This document shows positions 46,087 to 56,817 of a stretch of 64,000 bases of DNA, in pieces; the stretch's first letter is position 1; every line of letters begins with the position of its first letter. The notes below the pieces were generated by a model. It searched no databases. It saw only the letters and a program-made list of their open reading frames with translations, and was not told the DNA's origin. Source of the DNA: Clostridiales bacterium (GTDB lineage Bacteria > Bacillota > Clostridia > Lachnospirales > Lachnospiraceae). Made by a program: the position numbers and the translations under genes. The stretch is taken from NCBI GenBank assembly GCA_021204045.1, contig JAJQAA010000066.1, forward strand, positions 1-64,000. The letters run 5' to 3'.

Positions 46087-47407
46087 GAACGCTGTTTTTT
46101 ACCATATTTATCCGCTTGGCCTGACCGGCGCGCCGATGGAAAACCCGCCGGGAACGCCCATCGCCACACGCTTTCCGGAGCTGGAAGGCTACCTGCCTCA
46201 CATCCACGCGCTCGGCTGCACCGCCATCTATATCGGCCCATTATTCGAATCCACCTCGCATGGCTACGATACCCGCGATTTTCGTCAGATCGACCGCCGT
46301 CTCGGCACCGAGGAAGACTTTGTCCGTTTTGTCCGGCATTGCCACGAAATGAGAATCCGGGTCATCGTCGACGGTGTATTCAATCATACCGGCCGTGAGT
46401 TTTTCGCTTTTCGCGACATCCGGGAGCACTGCGGCGATTCCCGTTTCCGCGACTGGTATCGCGGTATCAATTTTGACTGGGGCAGTCCGCTTGGCGATCC
46501 GTTCTGCTATGACGCCTGGCAGGGACATTTTGAACTTCCCTGCCTCAATCTGCAGAACCCGGAAGTTGCACAGTATCTGTTTGACACCGTCCGTTTCTGG
46601 ATCGATACGTTTGATATCGACGGGATTCGTCTCGACTGCGCCAATGTGCTCGATTTCGCTTTCATGAGAGGACTCCGCCAGCGGACAGAAGCCATGAAAC
46701 CTGATTTCTGGCTGATGGGCGAGGTTATCCACGGCGAATACGGCCGCTGGGTCAATCACGAAACTCTGCACTCCGTCACCAACTACGAATTACATAAAAG
46801 CCTTTACTCCGGACTCAACGACCACAACTTTTTTGAGATCGCGCACAATGTAAAACGTCTGGAAGCCGTCGGACCCCGGCTCTATACCTTCCTTGAAAAC
46901 CACGATGAGGATCGGATTGCCAGTAAGCTAAAGAACCGGCAGCACCTGCCGCTGGCCTACCTGCTTCTGTACACGCTGCCTGGTATCCCCTCCGTCTATT
47001 ACGGCGGCGAATGGGCCATACCCGGCCGGCGCACAAACACAAGCGACGCCGCGCTGCGTCCCTGCATCCCGATCGGGCAGGAGCCCGGACTGCACTGCGC
47101 CCTGACCGATTATATTGCCCGTCTCGACAAAATCCATACCTCCGAAACCGCCTACGCCGGCGGCCGCTATCAGGAACTTCTGCTCACAAACCGCCAGTAC
47201 GCCTTTGCCCGGTATGGCAAAGACAGCATCTGTATCACCGTCGCCAACAACGACGACCATGCGGCCACCGTATCCGTCCCGGTTCCGGTTCCCGCCAACA
47301 ACGCTGAAAATCTGATGGACGCTTCCATCATCCCGATAACGAACGGCAGGCTCAGTCTTACATTACCAGGCAACGAAGGCGTTGTCCTGAAAATCAGGGA
47401 GGGTTAA
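46070..47407 (+). CDS. GH13 alpha-amylase family protein
   Basis: YENAVFYHIYPLGLTGAP, VDGVFNHTGREF, DGIRLDCANVLDF, ENHDEDRIASKL. Confidence 0.92.
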   Translation: MSTWYENAVFYHIYPLGLTGAPMENPPGTPIATRFPELEGYLPHIHALGCTAIYIGPLFESTSHGYDTRDFRQIDRRLGTEEDFVRFVRHCHEMRIRVIVDGVFNHTGREFFAFRDIREHCGDSRFRDWYRGINFDWGSPLGDPFCYDAWQGHFELPCLNLQNPEVAQYLFDTVRFWIDTFDIDGIRLDCANVLDFAFMRGLRQRTEAMKPDFWLMGEVIHGEYGRWVNHETLHSVTNYELHKSLYSGLNDHNFFEIAHNVKRLEAVGPRLYTFLENHDEDRIASKLKNRQHLPLAYLLLYTLPGIPSVYYGGEWAIPGRRTNTSDAALRPCIPIGQEPGLHCALTDYIARLDKIHTSETAYAGGRYQELLLTNRQYAFARYGKDSICITVANNDDHAATVSVPVPVPANNAENLMDASIIPITNGRLSLTLPGNEGVVLKIREG

Positions 47408-47411
47408 CAAC

Positions 47412-49358
47412 ATGGCTGAAAAAGTAAAAGCAGCGACAACCACGGGCGCGAATACAGTCCCCGCAGATCTGGGTATTATCAGCGAGATGGATCGCTATCT
47501 GTTCGGCAACGGCACACACTATGAAATCTACAACAAGCTGGGCGCACACCCCATGATGCTGAACGGCAAAACCGGCGTTTATTTCGCTGTCTGGGCGCCG
47601 CACGCTGCGAAAGTGAGCGTAATCGGAGAATTCAACAGCTGGGATCCGGATACCTCACCGATGGCGCTGCTTGGCACTTCCGGTATTTATGAATGCTTCA
47701 TCCCGGGTCTTGCCCCCGGCGCGCTCTACAAATTCGCGATCACCTCACAGGCAGGCGAAGTTCTGTTTAAGGCCGATCCTTACGCGCGCTACGCAGAATT
47801 CCGTCCCGGCACTGCATCCATTGTCGCGGAGAGCGGCGACTTTGCCTGGACAGACGAAGCCTGGATAGAATCACGCGAAAAGACCAATCCTCGCGAAGCC
47901 GCGATGAGCATTTATGAAGTTCATCTCGGCTCCTGGAAAAAGAAAGACCGCCCCGAAAAAGACGGTTTCTATACCTACAAGGAAGCAGCAAAAGAGCTGG
48001 CCCGCTATGTCCGGGATATGGGCTACACGCATGTCGAGCTCATGGGGATCGCCGAGCACCCGTTTGACGGCTCCTGGGGCTATCAGGTCACTGGCTACTA
48101 TGCCCCTACCTCCCGCTACGGCACACCCGAGGAATTTAAATATTTCGTCGATTACCTGCATCAGAAAGGCATCGGCGTTATTCTTGACTGGGTACCGGCT
48201 CATTTTCCGCGCGACGCCCACGGTCTCGCCAATTTTGACGGACAGCCGCTTTATGAGTACGCAGATACACGCAAAGGTGAGCATCCCGACTGGGGTACGA
48301 AAGTATTCGACTATGGAAAATACGAAGTATCAAACTTTCTGATTGCCAATGCCCTCTACTGGATCAACCAGTTCCACATCGACGGCCTGCGCGTCGACGC
48401 CGTCGCCTCCATGCTCTATCTGGACTACGGCCGCCGCGACGGACAGTGGGTTGCCAACCAGTACGGCGGCAACCAGAACCTGGAAGCCATTGAGTTTTTC
48501 CGCCATTTGAACAGCGCGATCAATCAGCGCGGCCACGGTGCGATGATCATCGCCGAAGAATCCACCGCGTGGCCGTCCGTCACCCACGATCCCAAGGACG
48601 GCGGCCTCGGCTTCACGTTCAAATGGAACATGGGCTGGATGCATGATTTTCTTGAATACATGAAGCTCGACCCGTATTTCCGCAAATACAACCACAACAA
48701 GATGACGTTCGGGCTGACCTATTTCACCAGCGAAAACTACATTCTGGTGCTCTCGCACGATGAGGTCGTCCATCTGAAATGCTCGATGCTCAACAAGATG
48801 CCGGGCTATTACATTGATAAATTCGCCAACCTCAAAGCAGGCTATACCTTCATGTTCGGTCATCCGGGCAAAAAGCTGCTCTTCATGGGACAGGATTTCG
48901 GGCAGCTGCACGAATGGGATGAAAAGGTAAGCCTTGACTGGTATCTGACATGCGAGGAAGAGCACAGCCGCCTGCAGTCTTATGTCCGCGACCTCTTACA
49001 TATCTATCGGAAATACCCGGCTCTGTACGAGTGGGATAACAACTGGGACGGCTTCCAGTGGATTAACGCCAACGACGGCGACCGCAGCATTTACAGCTTT
49101 GTGCGTTACTCCCCGAGCCACAAGCGCAGCCTTCTCTTTGTCTGCAGCTTCACGCCGATGGAACGTCCGGATTACCGCGTCGGCGTCCCGAAAAGAGGCA
49201 GCTACACATTGCTTCTGGACAATAACCACGGCCTGTACAAGTCCTCCGAAAAACCGCCCGTGTTTAAGGCGGCCAAACAGGAATGCGACGGCCGCCCATA
49301 TTCCATCGCCCTGCCGCTTTCCGCTTACGGAACCGCAATCCTGCGCTTTAACGGGTGA
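47412..49358 (+). CDS. glgB: 1,4-alpha-glucan branching enzyme
   Basis: GVYFAVWAPHAAKVSVIGEFNSWD, HVELMGIAEHPFDGSWGYQVTGYYAPTSRYG, DGLRVDAVASMLYLDYGR, LSHDEVVH. Confidence 0.97.
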   Translation: MAEKVKAATTTGANTVPADLGIISEMDRYLFGNGTHYEIYNKLGAHPMMLNGKTGVYFAVWAPHAAKVSVIGEFNSWDPDTSPMALLGTSGIYECFIPGLAPGALYKFAITSQAGEVLFKADPYARYAEFRPGTASIVAESGDFAWTDEAWIESREKTNPREAAMSIYEVHLGSWKKKDRPEKDGFYTYKEAAKELARYVRDMGYTHVELMGIAEHPFDGSWGYQVTGYYAPTSRYGTPEEFKYFVDYLHQKGIGVILDWVPAHFPRDAHGLANFDGQPLYEYADTRKGEHPDWGTKVFDYGKYEVSNFLIANALYWINQFHIDGLRVDAVASMLYLDYGRRDGQWVANQYGGNQNLEAIEFFRHLNSAINQRGHGAMIIAEESTAWPSVTHDPKDGGLGFTFKWNMGWMHDFLEYMKLDPYFRKYNHNKMTFGLTYFTSENYILVLSHDEVVHLKCSMLNKMPGYYIDKFANLKAGYTFMFGHPGKKLLFMGQDFGQLHEWDEKVSLDWYLTCEEEHSRLQSYVRDLLHIYRKYPALYEWDNNWDGFQWINANDGDRSIYSFVRYSPSHKRSLLFVCSFTPMERPDYRVGVPKRGSYTLLLDNNHGLYKSSEKPPVFKAAKQECDGRPYSIALPLSAYGTAILRFNG

Positions 49359-49430
49359 TGTTTCATAAATAAAATTTGACGGATAATACACCCGACGGAC
49401 ACGGCAACGATTCGGAAAGGAGCAGTGCAA

Positions 49431-50156
49431 ATGGCACGTATACTGATTTCCCAAAATGCAACCAAAAGTGTTTACCGCAACGGTGATATCGCGGTCAAGG
49501 TATTCTGTAAGGGATTTCCCAAGGAAGAGGTATTAAACGAAGCCCTGATCAGCGCCAGAATTGAGGCAATCGGCGGTATCAACATTCCAAGCACACTGGC
49601 TGTCGCCGTCGATGCGGACGGCTGCTGGTCAATCACAAAAGATTTTATCGAAGGAAAAACTCTGGAACAGCTCATGATGGAAAATCCGGAACGGCAGGAC
49701 GATTATCTTGCCGATATGGTCGACCTTCAGCTGACCATCCATTCCAAAGTCTGTCCGCTGCTGCATCAGCTCAAAGGAAAGCTGTCGAGGCAGATTTCCG
49801 AAACGAAAGAAATCAACCCCGCCAGTCACTATGACTTGATCACCCGTTTAAACGGCATGCCCCGCCAGAGCAAGCTCTGCCACGGCGATTTCCAGCCCAA
49901 CAATATCGTTGTAAAACCGGACGGGACAATGTTCGTGCTGGACTGGGTACACGCGACCCAGGGCGATGGCAGCGCCGACGCGGCCCGCACCTGGATGCTT
50001 CTCGCTCTGGACAGCCAGGAGACCGCTGATCGCTATCTTACGCTCTTCTGCGAAAAGAGCGGAACGGACAAACGCTATGTCGAACAGTGGCTGCCGATCG
50101 TGGCCGCCGCGCAGCTGACCAAACACCGCCCGGAAGAGGAGGCGCTTCTGCGCTGA
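49431..50156 (+). CDS. APH/choline-kinase-like phosphotransferase family protein
   Basis: KLCHGDFQPNNIVVKPDGTMFVLDWVHATQGDGSADAARTWMLL (HGDxxxxN and DW motifs). Confidence 0.85.
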   Translation: MARILISQNATKSVYRNGDIAVKVFCKGFPKEEVLNEALISARIEAIGGINIPSTLAVAVDADGCWSITKDFIEGKTLEQLMMENPERQDDYLADMVDLQLTIHSKVCPLLHQLKGKLSRQISETKEINPASHYDLITRLNGMPRQSKLCHGDFQPNNIVVKPDGTMFVLDWVHATQGDGSADAARTWMLLALDSQETADRYLTLFCEKSGTDKRYVEQWLPIVAAAQLTKHRPEEEALLR

Positions 50157-50202
50157 TGCCTGGATGTATGCGAATATTAATTCCAAAGGAGTCTTAATAA
50201 CT

Positions 50203-50898
50203 ATGCAGACCATTTTAGTATGCGACGACGACAAAGAAATCGTCGACGCGATCGACATTTACCTGACCGGAGAGGGTTTCCGCGTACTGAAAGCCTACGA
50301 CGGCTATGACGCGCTGCGCCTTCTGGAATCCGAGCCGGCCGACCTGATGATCGTGGACGTGATGATGCCCGGCCTGGACGGTATCCGCACGACGCTGAAA
50401 GTGCGTGAGACCAGCAGCATCCCGATCATTATCCTCTCCGCCAAATCCGAGGACGCAGACAAAATCCTCGGCCTGAATATCGGCGCCGACGATTACATTT
50501 CCAAACCGTTCAACCCGCTTGAACTCGTGGCCCGCGTAAAATCACAGCTGCGCCGCTATACCCAGCTCGGCAACCTCAATCAGCAGGCTGACGACCAGGT
50601 TTATAAATGCGGCGGACTGACGATCAACGACGATACCAAAGAAGTACGGGTCGACGACGAGCCGATCCGCCTGACGCCGATTGAATACAACATTCTCCTG
50701 CTCCTGGTCAAAAACGCCGGTAAGGTTTTTTCGATCGACGAAATTTATGAGCAGATCTGGAATGAGGAAGCAATCGGTGCGGACAATACTGTTGCCGTAC
50801 ACATCCGTCATATCCGCGAAAAAATCGAGATCAATCCACGGGAGCCGCGTTATCTGAAGGTCGTCTGGGGCGTCGGTTACAAAATTGAGAAGCAATAG
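50203..50898 (+). CDS. OmpR-family response regulator
   Basis: ILVCDDDKEIVDAIDIYL, MIVDVMMPGLDGI, C-terminal wHTH DNTVAVHIRHIREKIE. Confidence 0.96.
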   Translation: MQTILVCDDDKEIVDAIDIYLTGEGFRVLKAYDGYDALRLLESEPADLMIVDVMMPGLDGIRTTLKVRETSSIPIIILSAKSEDADKILGLNIGADDYISKPFNPLELVARVKSQLRRYTQLGNLNQQADDQVYKCGGLTINDDTKEVRVDDEPIRLTPIEYNILLLLVKNAGKVFSIDEIYEQIWNEEAIGADNTVAVHIRHIREKIEINPREPRYLKVVWGVGYKIEKQ

Positions 50899-50906
50899 GA
50901 GCTGCC

Positions 50907-53201
50907 ATGAAACAGAAACATTACCCTGTCGAAATCAAAAAAAACCTTCTTCTGCTGCTTCACCTGCTGTTTCTGGCGCTGACCGTTTTCGGCATCGGTG
51001 TGATTTACCTTCACTCACAATCCGGAACCGGTGTCTCCTGGATTTTCGACCGCAGCTACGAGGATACAGACGAATTTCAGCAGCAGTTTCAGGATGATCT
51101 TGACTGTATTTTCAAATATGTCGCTTACCGTGACGTGTTCGAGACGGACGGCTCGCTTGATCTGTCCCGGGAGATGTTTTCGGTGAGCCGCGGCGACGGC
51201 CCCGAGCTTATTTACACGCTGGAAGAGGTCCTGCGTTATGCCAAAAGCCAGGGCTTTTATCTGAATGACCAGTTTGATGTTGTCAACGACCTCTTTATCT
51301 ATGACAACGCCTCAACCAACCGCGACCAGCGCATCAACTGGCGCGCTTACAGCACCAATCAGACCTTAAGTGAACCGGGCGACGCCTATACCTCTCTGCT
51401 CGATTTGTCGCGTGAAGTTCTGCAATGCCTGAGCGATTACTACACGGTCTATTACCGTATGCTTGTCAATCCCTCCAACCTGTATTTCCAGATCTGCTAT
51501 GAAATCGATGACGACGAACAGCTGATTTATTCCAATTGTGAAGACCAAACCGTAGAGCAGCTTCGCGAAGCCGGCCGTTACTGCTATCTGGACAGTGAAT
51601 CGATCTTTATTGAGACCAATTTCCCGTCCATACCGAAAAATATTACCGTGGCCATGGAGGAAAACAACTTCTCCGATGCCGATTATTATTACATCATCGC
51701 CGCAGTAGACACCTCCTATGCCGCCGATGATGTTTACGCGGATCAGGCCCTCGCTCACGACGGACTGCGCGATTATTTTATCGAAGGTCTGGCTGCCATG
51801 GGATTTGGCATCCTCGGCTGCCTGATTACCCTGGTTCTCCTGGCTGCAGCTGCAGGCTACCGCGGTTCCGACTACAATTCCGTCGTTCTCCATGATTTCG
51901 ATATGATTTCCACGGAAACCTGCCTGCTGTTCACCGCATTCCTGGCCGTGTTTTCCCTGTTCCTCGGCGAAAAAATCGGCTATCGCCTGCTGCATCTGAT
52001 CTTTGCGGAGCCGGCATGGGATTTTGCGGAGCGCATGCTGCAGGCAATACTGATTTACCTGTGCTGTCTGTTCGGTGCTTTCAGCCTGCTGCGGCGCTAC
52101 AAAGCCCGCCAACTGTGGGTCAACAGCTCCCTGTATCACCTGTATACCGACCTGAACGAATATTTTGCGCACAGCGCTTTCACACAGCGGTTGACCTGCC
52201 TGTATCTAGCCTTTATCGCCTTCCAGGTCGGCGCTTTGGCTCTGATCGGCGTCGGCGTTCATTTCTGGTGGTTTACACCAGCCAAAGTCGCCGTCATTGC
52301 TATTGCCGTTATCATCGCCATCGTCGATTATCAGGTTTACCGTATGTTATTTTCCACCTCCATTCAGGAAGATCAGATCGCTGACGCCATTGGTCAGATC
52401 GCCGGCGGCAACACCTCCTACCAGATGGATCTTTCTTCCCTGAATGGCAAGGAGCTGAAAATCGCCCGCAGTATCAACCAGATCGGCGTCGGTCTGGAAC
52501 AGGCCCTGCAGGAACAGGTCAAGAGCGAACGGCTGAAAGCCGACCTTATTACCAACGTCTCTCATGACATCAAGACGCCCCTGACCTCCATTATTAACTA
52601 CGTGGATCTGATCAAACGGGAACAGGTACAGAATGAAAAAGTGCAGGAATATCTCGAGATACTGGAGCAGAAATCCCAGCGCCTGAAGATTCTCACCGAG
52701 GACCTTGTCGAAGCTTCCAAAGCGAGCTCCGGTAACCTCAAGATGGACATGATCCATCTTGACCTTGTTGAAATGATCTGGCAGACCAACGGGGAATTTG
52801 AAGAAAAATTTAGCGAACGCCAGCTTGAGCTGATCTCTGATCTGCCCGAACACAGCGTCATGATCGAGGCGGACGGCCGCCACCTCTGGCGCGTGCTGGA
52901 AAATCTTTACAACAACGCGTTCAAATACGCAATGAAAAGCAGCCGCGTCTACACCAGCATTACCTGTGTGGACGGACGCGCCTGCTTCACGATTAAAAAT
53001 GTCTCGGAACATCCGCTCAATGTCAGCTCCGATGAACTGACCGAGCGTTTTGTCCGCGGCGATGTCTCCCGCGCCACCGAAGGCAGCGGTCTCGGCCTCT
53101 CCATCGCGCAGAGCCTGGCCAAGCTGCAGGGCGGCACCTTCGAGATCATCATCGACGGCGATCTCTTCAAGGTACAGCTCGGGTTCGCGATTATAGGATA
53201 A
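50907..53201 (+). CDS. Membrane sensor histidine kinase
   Basis: NVSHDIKTPLTSIINYVDLIKRE H-box, ENLYNNAFKYA, GSGLGLSIAQSLAKLQGG. Confidence 0.96.
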   Translation: MKQKHYPVEIKKNLLLLLHLLFLALTVFGIGVIYLHSQSGTGVSWIFDRSYEDTDEFQQQFQDDLDCIFKYVAYRDVFETDGSLDLSREMFSVSRGDGPELIYTLEEVLRYAKSQGFYLNDQFDVVNDLFIYDNASTNRDQRINWRAYSTNQTLSEPGDAYTSLLDLSREVLQCLSDYYTVYYRMLVNPSNLYFQICYEIDDDEQLIYSNCEDQTVEQLREAGRYCYLDSESIFIETNFPSIPKNITVAMEENNFSDADYYYIIAAVDTSYAADDVYADQALAHDGLRDYFIEGLAAMGFGILGCLITLVLLAAAAGYRGSDYNSVVLHDFDMISTETCLLFTAFLAVFSLFLGEKIGYRLLHLIFAEPAWDFAERMLQAILIYLCCLFGAFSLLRRYKARQLWVNSSLYHLYTDLNEYFAHSAFTQRLTCLYLAFIAFQVGALALIGVGVHFWWFTPAKVAVIAIAVIIAIVDYQVYRMLFSTSIQEDQIADAIGQIAGGNTSYQMDLSSLNGKELKIARSINQIGVGLEQALQEQVKSERLKADLITNVSHDIKTPLTSIINYVDLIKREQVQNEKVQEYLEILEQKSQRLKILTEDLVEASKASSGNLKMDMIHLDLVEMIWQTNGEFEEKFSERQLELISDLPEHSVMIEADGRHLWRVLENLYNNAFKYAMKSSRVYTSITCVDGRACFTIKNVSEHPLNVSSDELTERFVRGDVSRATEGSGLGLSIAQSLAKLQGGTFEIIIDGDLFKVQLGFAIIG

Positions 53202-53216
53202 AATCGGGCAAATTCA

Positions 53217-54497
53217 TTATGATTCCAGCGCCTGGCGGATATCCTCAATGATATCTTCAACATCCTCAATTCCGACGCTGAAACGGATCATCGCTGGATC
53301 TACTCCTGCCTCCACAAGCTGCTCATCCGTCAGCTGCCGATGCGTATGGCTGGCGGGATGGAGCACCGCCGTGCGGGAATCCGCCACATGGGTCTCAATC
53401 GAACAGAACTTTAACTTGTCCATAAATTCCGCCACACCCTTACGCCCGCTCTTCAAGCCAAACGAGATGACGCCGCAGGTACCTTTCGGCATATATTTCT
53501 GAGCCAGTTCATAGTACTTATCACCCGGAAGTCCCGGATAATTGACCCAAGCCACATCTTCCCTGGATTTCAGATACTCTGCCACCTTCTGCGCGCTTTC
53601 GCAGTGTCTCGGAACGCGCAGATGGAGCGTCTCCAGTCCGATGTTAAGTAAAAAGGCATTCTGCGGCGACTGGATAGAGCCGAGATCCCTCATGAGCTGA
53701 GCGGTGGCTTTGGTAATATAGGCCAGCTTTCCAAACCGCTGCGTATAGATAATGCCATGGTAAGATTCGTCCGGCTCCGTCAATCCCTTATACTTGTCGT
53801 GCCAAGCTTCCCAGTCAAAGTTACCGCTGTCAACGATCACTCCACCCACCGTCATGGCATGGCCATCCATATATTTTGTCGTGCTGTGGATCACGATATC
53901 CGCTCCCCATTCAAAGGGTCTGCAGTTGATCGGAGTCGCGAAAGTATTGTCCACAATCAGCGGAACGCCGTGGCTGTGGGCAAGACGGGCAAATTTCTCA
54001 AAATCCAGCACAGTAAGCGCCGGATTCGCAATCGACTCGCCAAATACCGCTTTCGTATTGGGCCGGAACGCTTTGGCAAGCTCTTCCTCATCCGCGTCCG
54101 GGTTTACCAGCGTACATTCAATGCCCATCTTAGGGAACGTGACCGTAAACAGGTTACTGGTCCCGCCATAGATCGTCGCAGAGCTGATGATATGATCTCC
54201 CGCCTCACAGATATTCAGAATCGAGTAAAAAGTAGCCGCCTGTCCGGACGATGTGAGCATGGCGCCCACGCCGCCCTCCAGTTCGCAGATTTTCGCCGCG
54301 ACCGCGTCGTTCGTCGGATTGGCAAGGCGTGTATAAAAATATCCGCTCTCCTCCAGATCAAACAGCCGACCCATCTGCTCACTGGTTGTGTATTTAAATG
54401 TCGTGCTCTGATAAATCGGAAGCTGGCGTGGCTCGCCGTTCTTCGGCTCCCAGCCTCCCTGGATACAGACGGTACCCAATGATCGTTTCTTTTCCAT
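53217..54497 (-). CDS. metY: O-acetylhomoserine sulfhydrylase/aminocarboxypropyltransferase
   Basis: ARLANPTNDAVAAKICELEGG-type Cys/Met PLP motifs; HSTTKYMDGHAMTVGGVIVDSG. Confidence 0.95.
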   Translation of the reverse strand: MEKKRSLGTVCIQGGWEPKNGEPRQLPIYQSTTFKYTTSEQMGRLFDLEESGYFYTRLANPTNDAVAAKICELEGGVGAMLTSSGQAATFYSILNICEAGDHIISSATIYGGTSNLFTVTFPKMGIECTLVNPDADEEELAKAFRPNTKAVFGESIANPALTVLDFEKFARLAHSHGVPLIVDNTFATPINCRPFEWGADIVIHSTTKYMDGHAMTVGGVIVDSGNFDWEAWHDKYKGLTEPDESYHGIIYTQRFGKLAYITKATAQLMRDLGSIQSPQNAFLLNIGLETLHLRVPRHCESAQKVAEYLKSREDVAWVNYPGLPGDKYYELAQKYMPKGTCGVISFGLKSGRKGVAEFMDKLKFCSIETHVADSRTAVLHPASHTHRQLTDEQLVEAGVDPAMIRFSVGIEDVEDIIEDIRQALES

Positions 54498-54600
54498 ATT
54501 CTTCCTCCGGGTAAAATATTAATTGTTATAAGACAGTATACTTCATTCCCCGGAAAGATTCAATCCGGAAGATTTCCGCATATAAACCACGTATAAACTA

Positions 54601-55368
54601 TCAGACAATCTCCTTCAGCGGACAGATCTGCACTCCTTCCTGCCCCAGCGTCTCACGAATCTTTGCCACAAACGCAAGCGCTTTCGCGCCATCACCGTGC
54701 ACACAGACGGAATCCGCCCGCATCGGGATATCCTTTCCGGTAATTGCAGTTACCTTCTGCTCTTTGATCATGCGAACGACGCGGCGGATTGCCTCATTCT
54801 CATCGGTGATCATCGCGCCCTCCTTGCGGCGGTTGACCAGGCTTCCGTCTTCCTCGTAAGCGCGGTCAGCAAACACTTCCATCGCCGCGCGCAGACCCAG
54901 ATCTTTTGCCGCATGGATCAACTCCCCTCCGTAGAGTGCCAGCACAATCAGCTCCGGATTGAACTCCCGGATGGCCTCGCAGATTCCTTTCGCCAGAGCA
55001 TAATCTTTTGCCGCCATGTTGTAAAGCGCGCCATGCGGCTTCACATGCTGCATATTCAAATTATGTGCGCGGCAGAATGCGTCCAGAGCACCCAGCTGAT
55101 ACAACGTGTAGGCTTTCGCCTCCGCCGGTGTCACCGCCATATTCCGGCGTCCGAAGCCCATCAGATCCGGGAAGCCCGGATGGGCGCCCACCTCAATCCC
55201 GGCAGCCTTTGCCATCTCGATCGTCTTCTCCATGACCACCGGATCCGAGGCGTGATAGCCACAGGCCACATTCGCAGACGTGACCAGCGGGATAACCTTA
55301 TCATCCATGCCGATCGTGTAATTTCCGAAACTCTCGCCCAGATCACTGTTTAAGTCAACCCGATACAT
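54601..55368 (-). CDS. pxpA: 5-oxoprolinase subunit A (LamB/YcsF family)
   Basis: VDLNSDLGESFGNYTIG, VTSANVACGYHASDP, HVKPHGALYN. Confidence 0.96.
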   Translation of the reverse strand: MYRVDLNSDLGESFGNYTIGMDDKVIPLVTSANVACGYHASDPVVMEKTIEMAKAAGIEVGAHPGFPDLMGFGRRNMAVTPAEAKAYTLYQLGALDAFCRAHNLNMQHVKPHGALYNMAAKDYALAKGICEAIREFNPELIVLALYGGELIHAAKDLGLRAAMEVFADRAYEEDGSLVNRRKEGAMITDENEAIRRVVRMIKEQKVTAITGKDIPMRADSVCVHGDGAKALAFVAKIRETLGQEGVQICPLKEIV

Positions 55369-55422
55369 TTCTCGAATATTCCTCCCATTTCGTTATAAAA
55401 TTCCTCATACAGAAATAAATCC

Positions 55423-56796
55423 TCACTCCGCAGCTGTGACATCCGGCCGTTTGCTGATTTTCATGAACGATTCAATAAAGCCGGTATCGGCCTTTCCCTC
55501 ACAAAATACCGGATGGTGCATGATCTGATACTGGAAATCCAGATTTGTCTGCACTCCGAGAATGACCATCTCATCAAGCGCCGTGCGCATCTTGCGGATC
55601 GCGGCGTCCCGGTCCGGCGCATGTACCAGCACCTTGGCAATCATCGAATCGAATTCCGAGGGAATGCGGTAACCGCTGTAAAGTGCCGTGTCCACACGCA
55701 CGCCGTTCCCCGCCGGAAGATGGATCATCTGCACCAGTCCCGGACTTGGCATAAAGTTGTGCTCCGGAATTTCCGCATTGATCCGGCATTCAATCGCGTG
55801 GCCGCGCGGCCGGACGTCTTCCTGCGTAAAGCTCAGTTCTTTGCCGTCCGCTACCCGGATCTGTTCGATGATCAGATCCGTTCCCGTGACCATCTCCGTT
55901 ACGCCGTGCTCCACCTGGATCCGCGTATTCATTTCCATGAAGAAAAATTCACCTTTAGGGCTGACGATAAACTCGATCGTGCCTGCATTCGTATAGCCGA
56001 CCGTCTTCGCCGCCAGAATCGCGTACTCATTCATTTTGGCACGCATGGCCGCGTTGACTGCCGGAGAGGGCGATTCCTCAATCAGTTTCTGGTGATTCCG
56101 CTGCACGGAGCAGTCGCGGTCGCCGAGCGACACAATATTGCCATGGGTATCCGCCATGATCTGGATCTCCACATGGCGCGGATTGACAACAAACTGCTCC
56201 AGATACATCGTGTCATCGCCGAACGCATTGGCCGACTCCCGCTGCGCGACATTGAACTGCGTCTCAAACTCTTCCTCCGTCTCCGCTACGCGCATGCCCT
56301 TGCCGCCGCCTCCGGACGACGCTTTGATCATCACCGGATAACCGATCTCCCCGGCCATTTTCTTCGCCGTCTTCACATCATAGACCGGCTCCCGGCTCCC
56401 CGGCACGACCGGAACCCCGGCGTCCATCATCGTCTTCCGGGCTGCGGATTTGTTGCCCATACGGTCAATGACATCCGCCTCCGGACCGATAAAAATCAGA
56501 TTATTTTCCTGACATTTGCGCACAAATGCACTGTTCTCCGAGAGAAAACCAAAGCCGGGATGGATCGCGTCCGCCCCTACATTGAGCGCTGCGGATATAA
56601 TCCGATCCATATTCAGATAACTGTTTTTCGCCGGACCCTCGCCAATGCAGACCCGCTGGTCCGCCATCTGCACATGGAGACTTTTTTCATCTTCTCTGGC
56701 ATAGATCGCCACGCTCGGGATCCCCATGTTCCGGCAGGCGCGGATGATGCGGACCGCAATCTCTCCGCGGTTGGCAATCAATACTTTATGAATCAT
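55423..56796 (-). CDS. accC: Biotin carboxylase (AccC-type)
   Basis: KVLIANRGEIAVRIIRACR, ASSGGGGKGMRVAE, MEMNTRIQVEHGVTEMVTG. Confidence 0.97.
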   Translation of the reverse strand: MIHKVLIANRGEIAVRIIRACRNMGIPSVAIYAREDEKSLHVQMADQRVCIGEGPAKNSYLNMDRIISAALNVGADAIHPGFGFLSENSAFVRKCQENNLIFIGPEADVIDRMGNKSAARKTMMDAGVPVVPGSREPVYDVKTAKKMAGEIGYPVMIKASSGGGGKGMRVAETEEEFETQFNVAQRESANAFGDDTMYLEQFVVNPRHVEIQIMADTHGNIVSLGDRDCSVQRNHQKLIEESPSPAVNAAMRAKMNEYAILAAKTVGYTNAGTIEFIVSPKGEFFFMEMNTRIQVEHGVTEMVTGTDLIIEQIRVADGKELSFTQEDVRPRGHAIECRINAEIPEHNFMPSPGLVQMIHLPAGNGVRVDTALYSGYRIPSEFDSMIAKVLVHAPDRDAAIRKMRTALDEMVILGVQTNLDFQYQIMHHPVFCEGKADTGFIESFMKISKRPDVTAAE

Positions 56797-56817
56797 CGCT
56801 CCAACCTCCCCTGGGAA

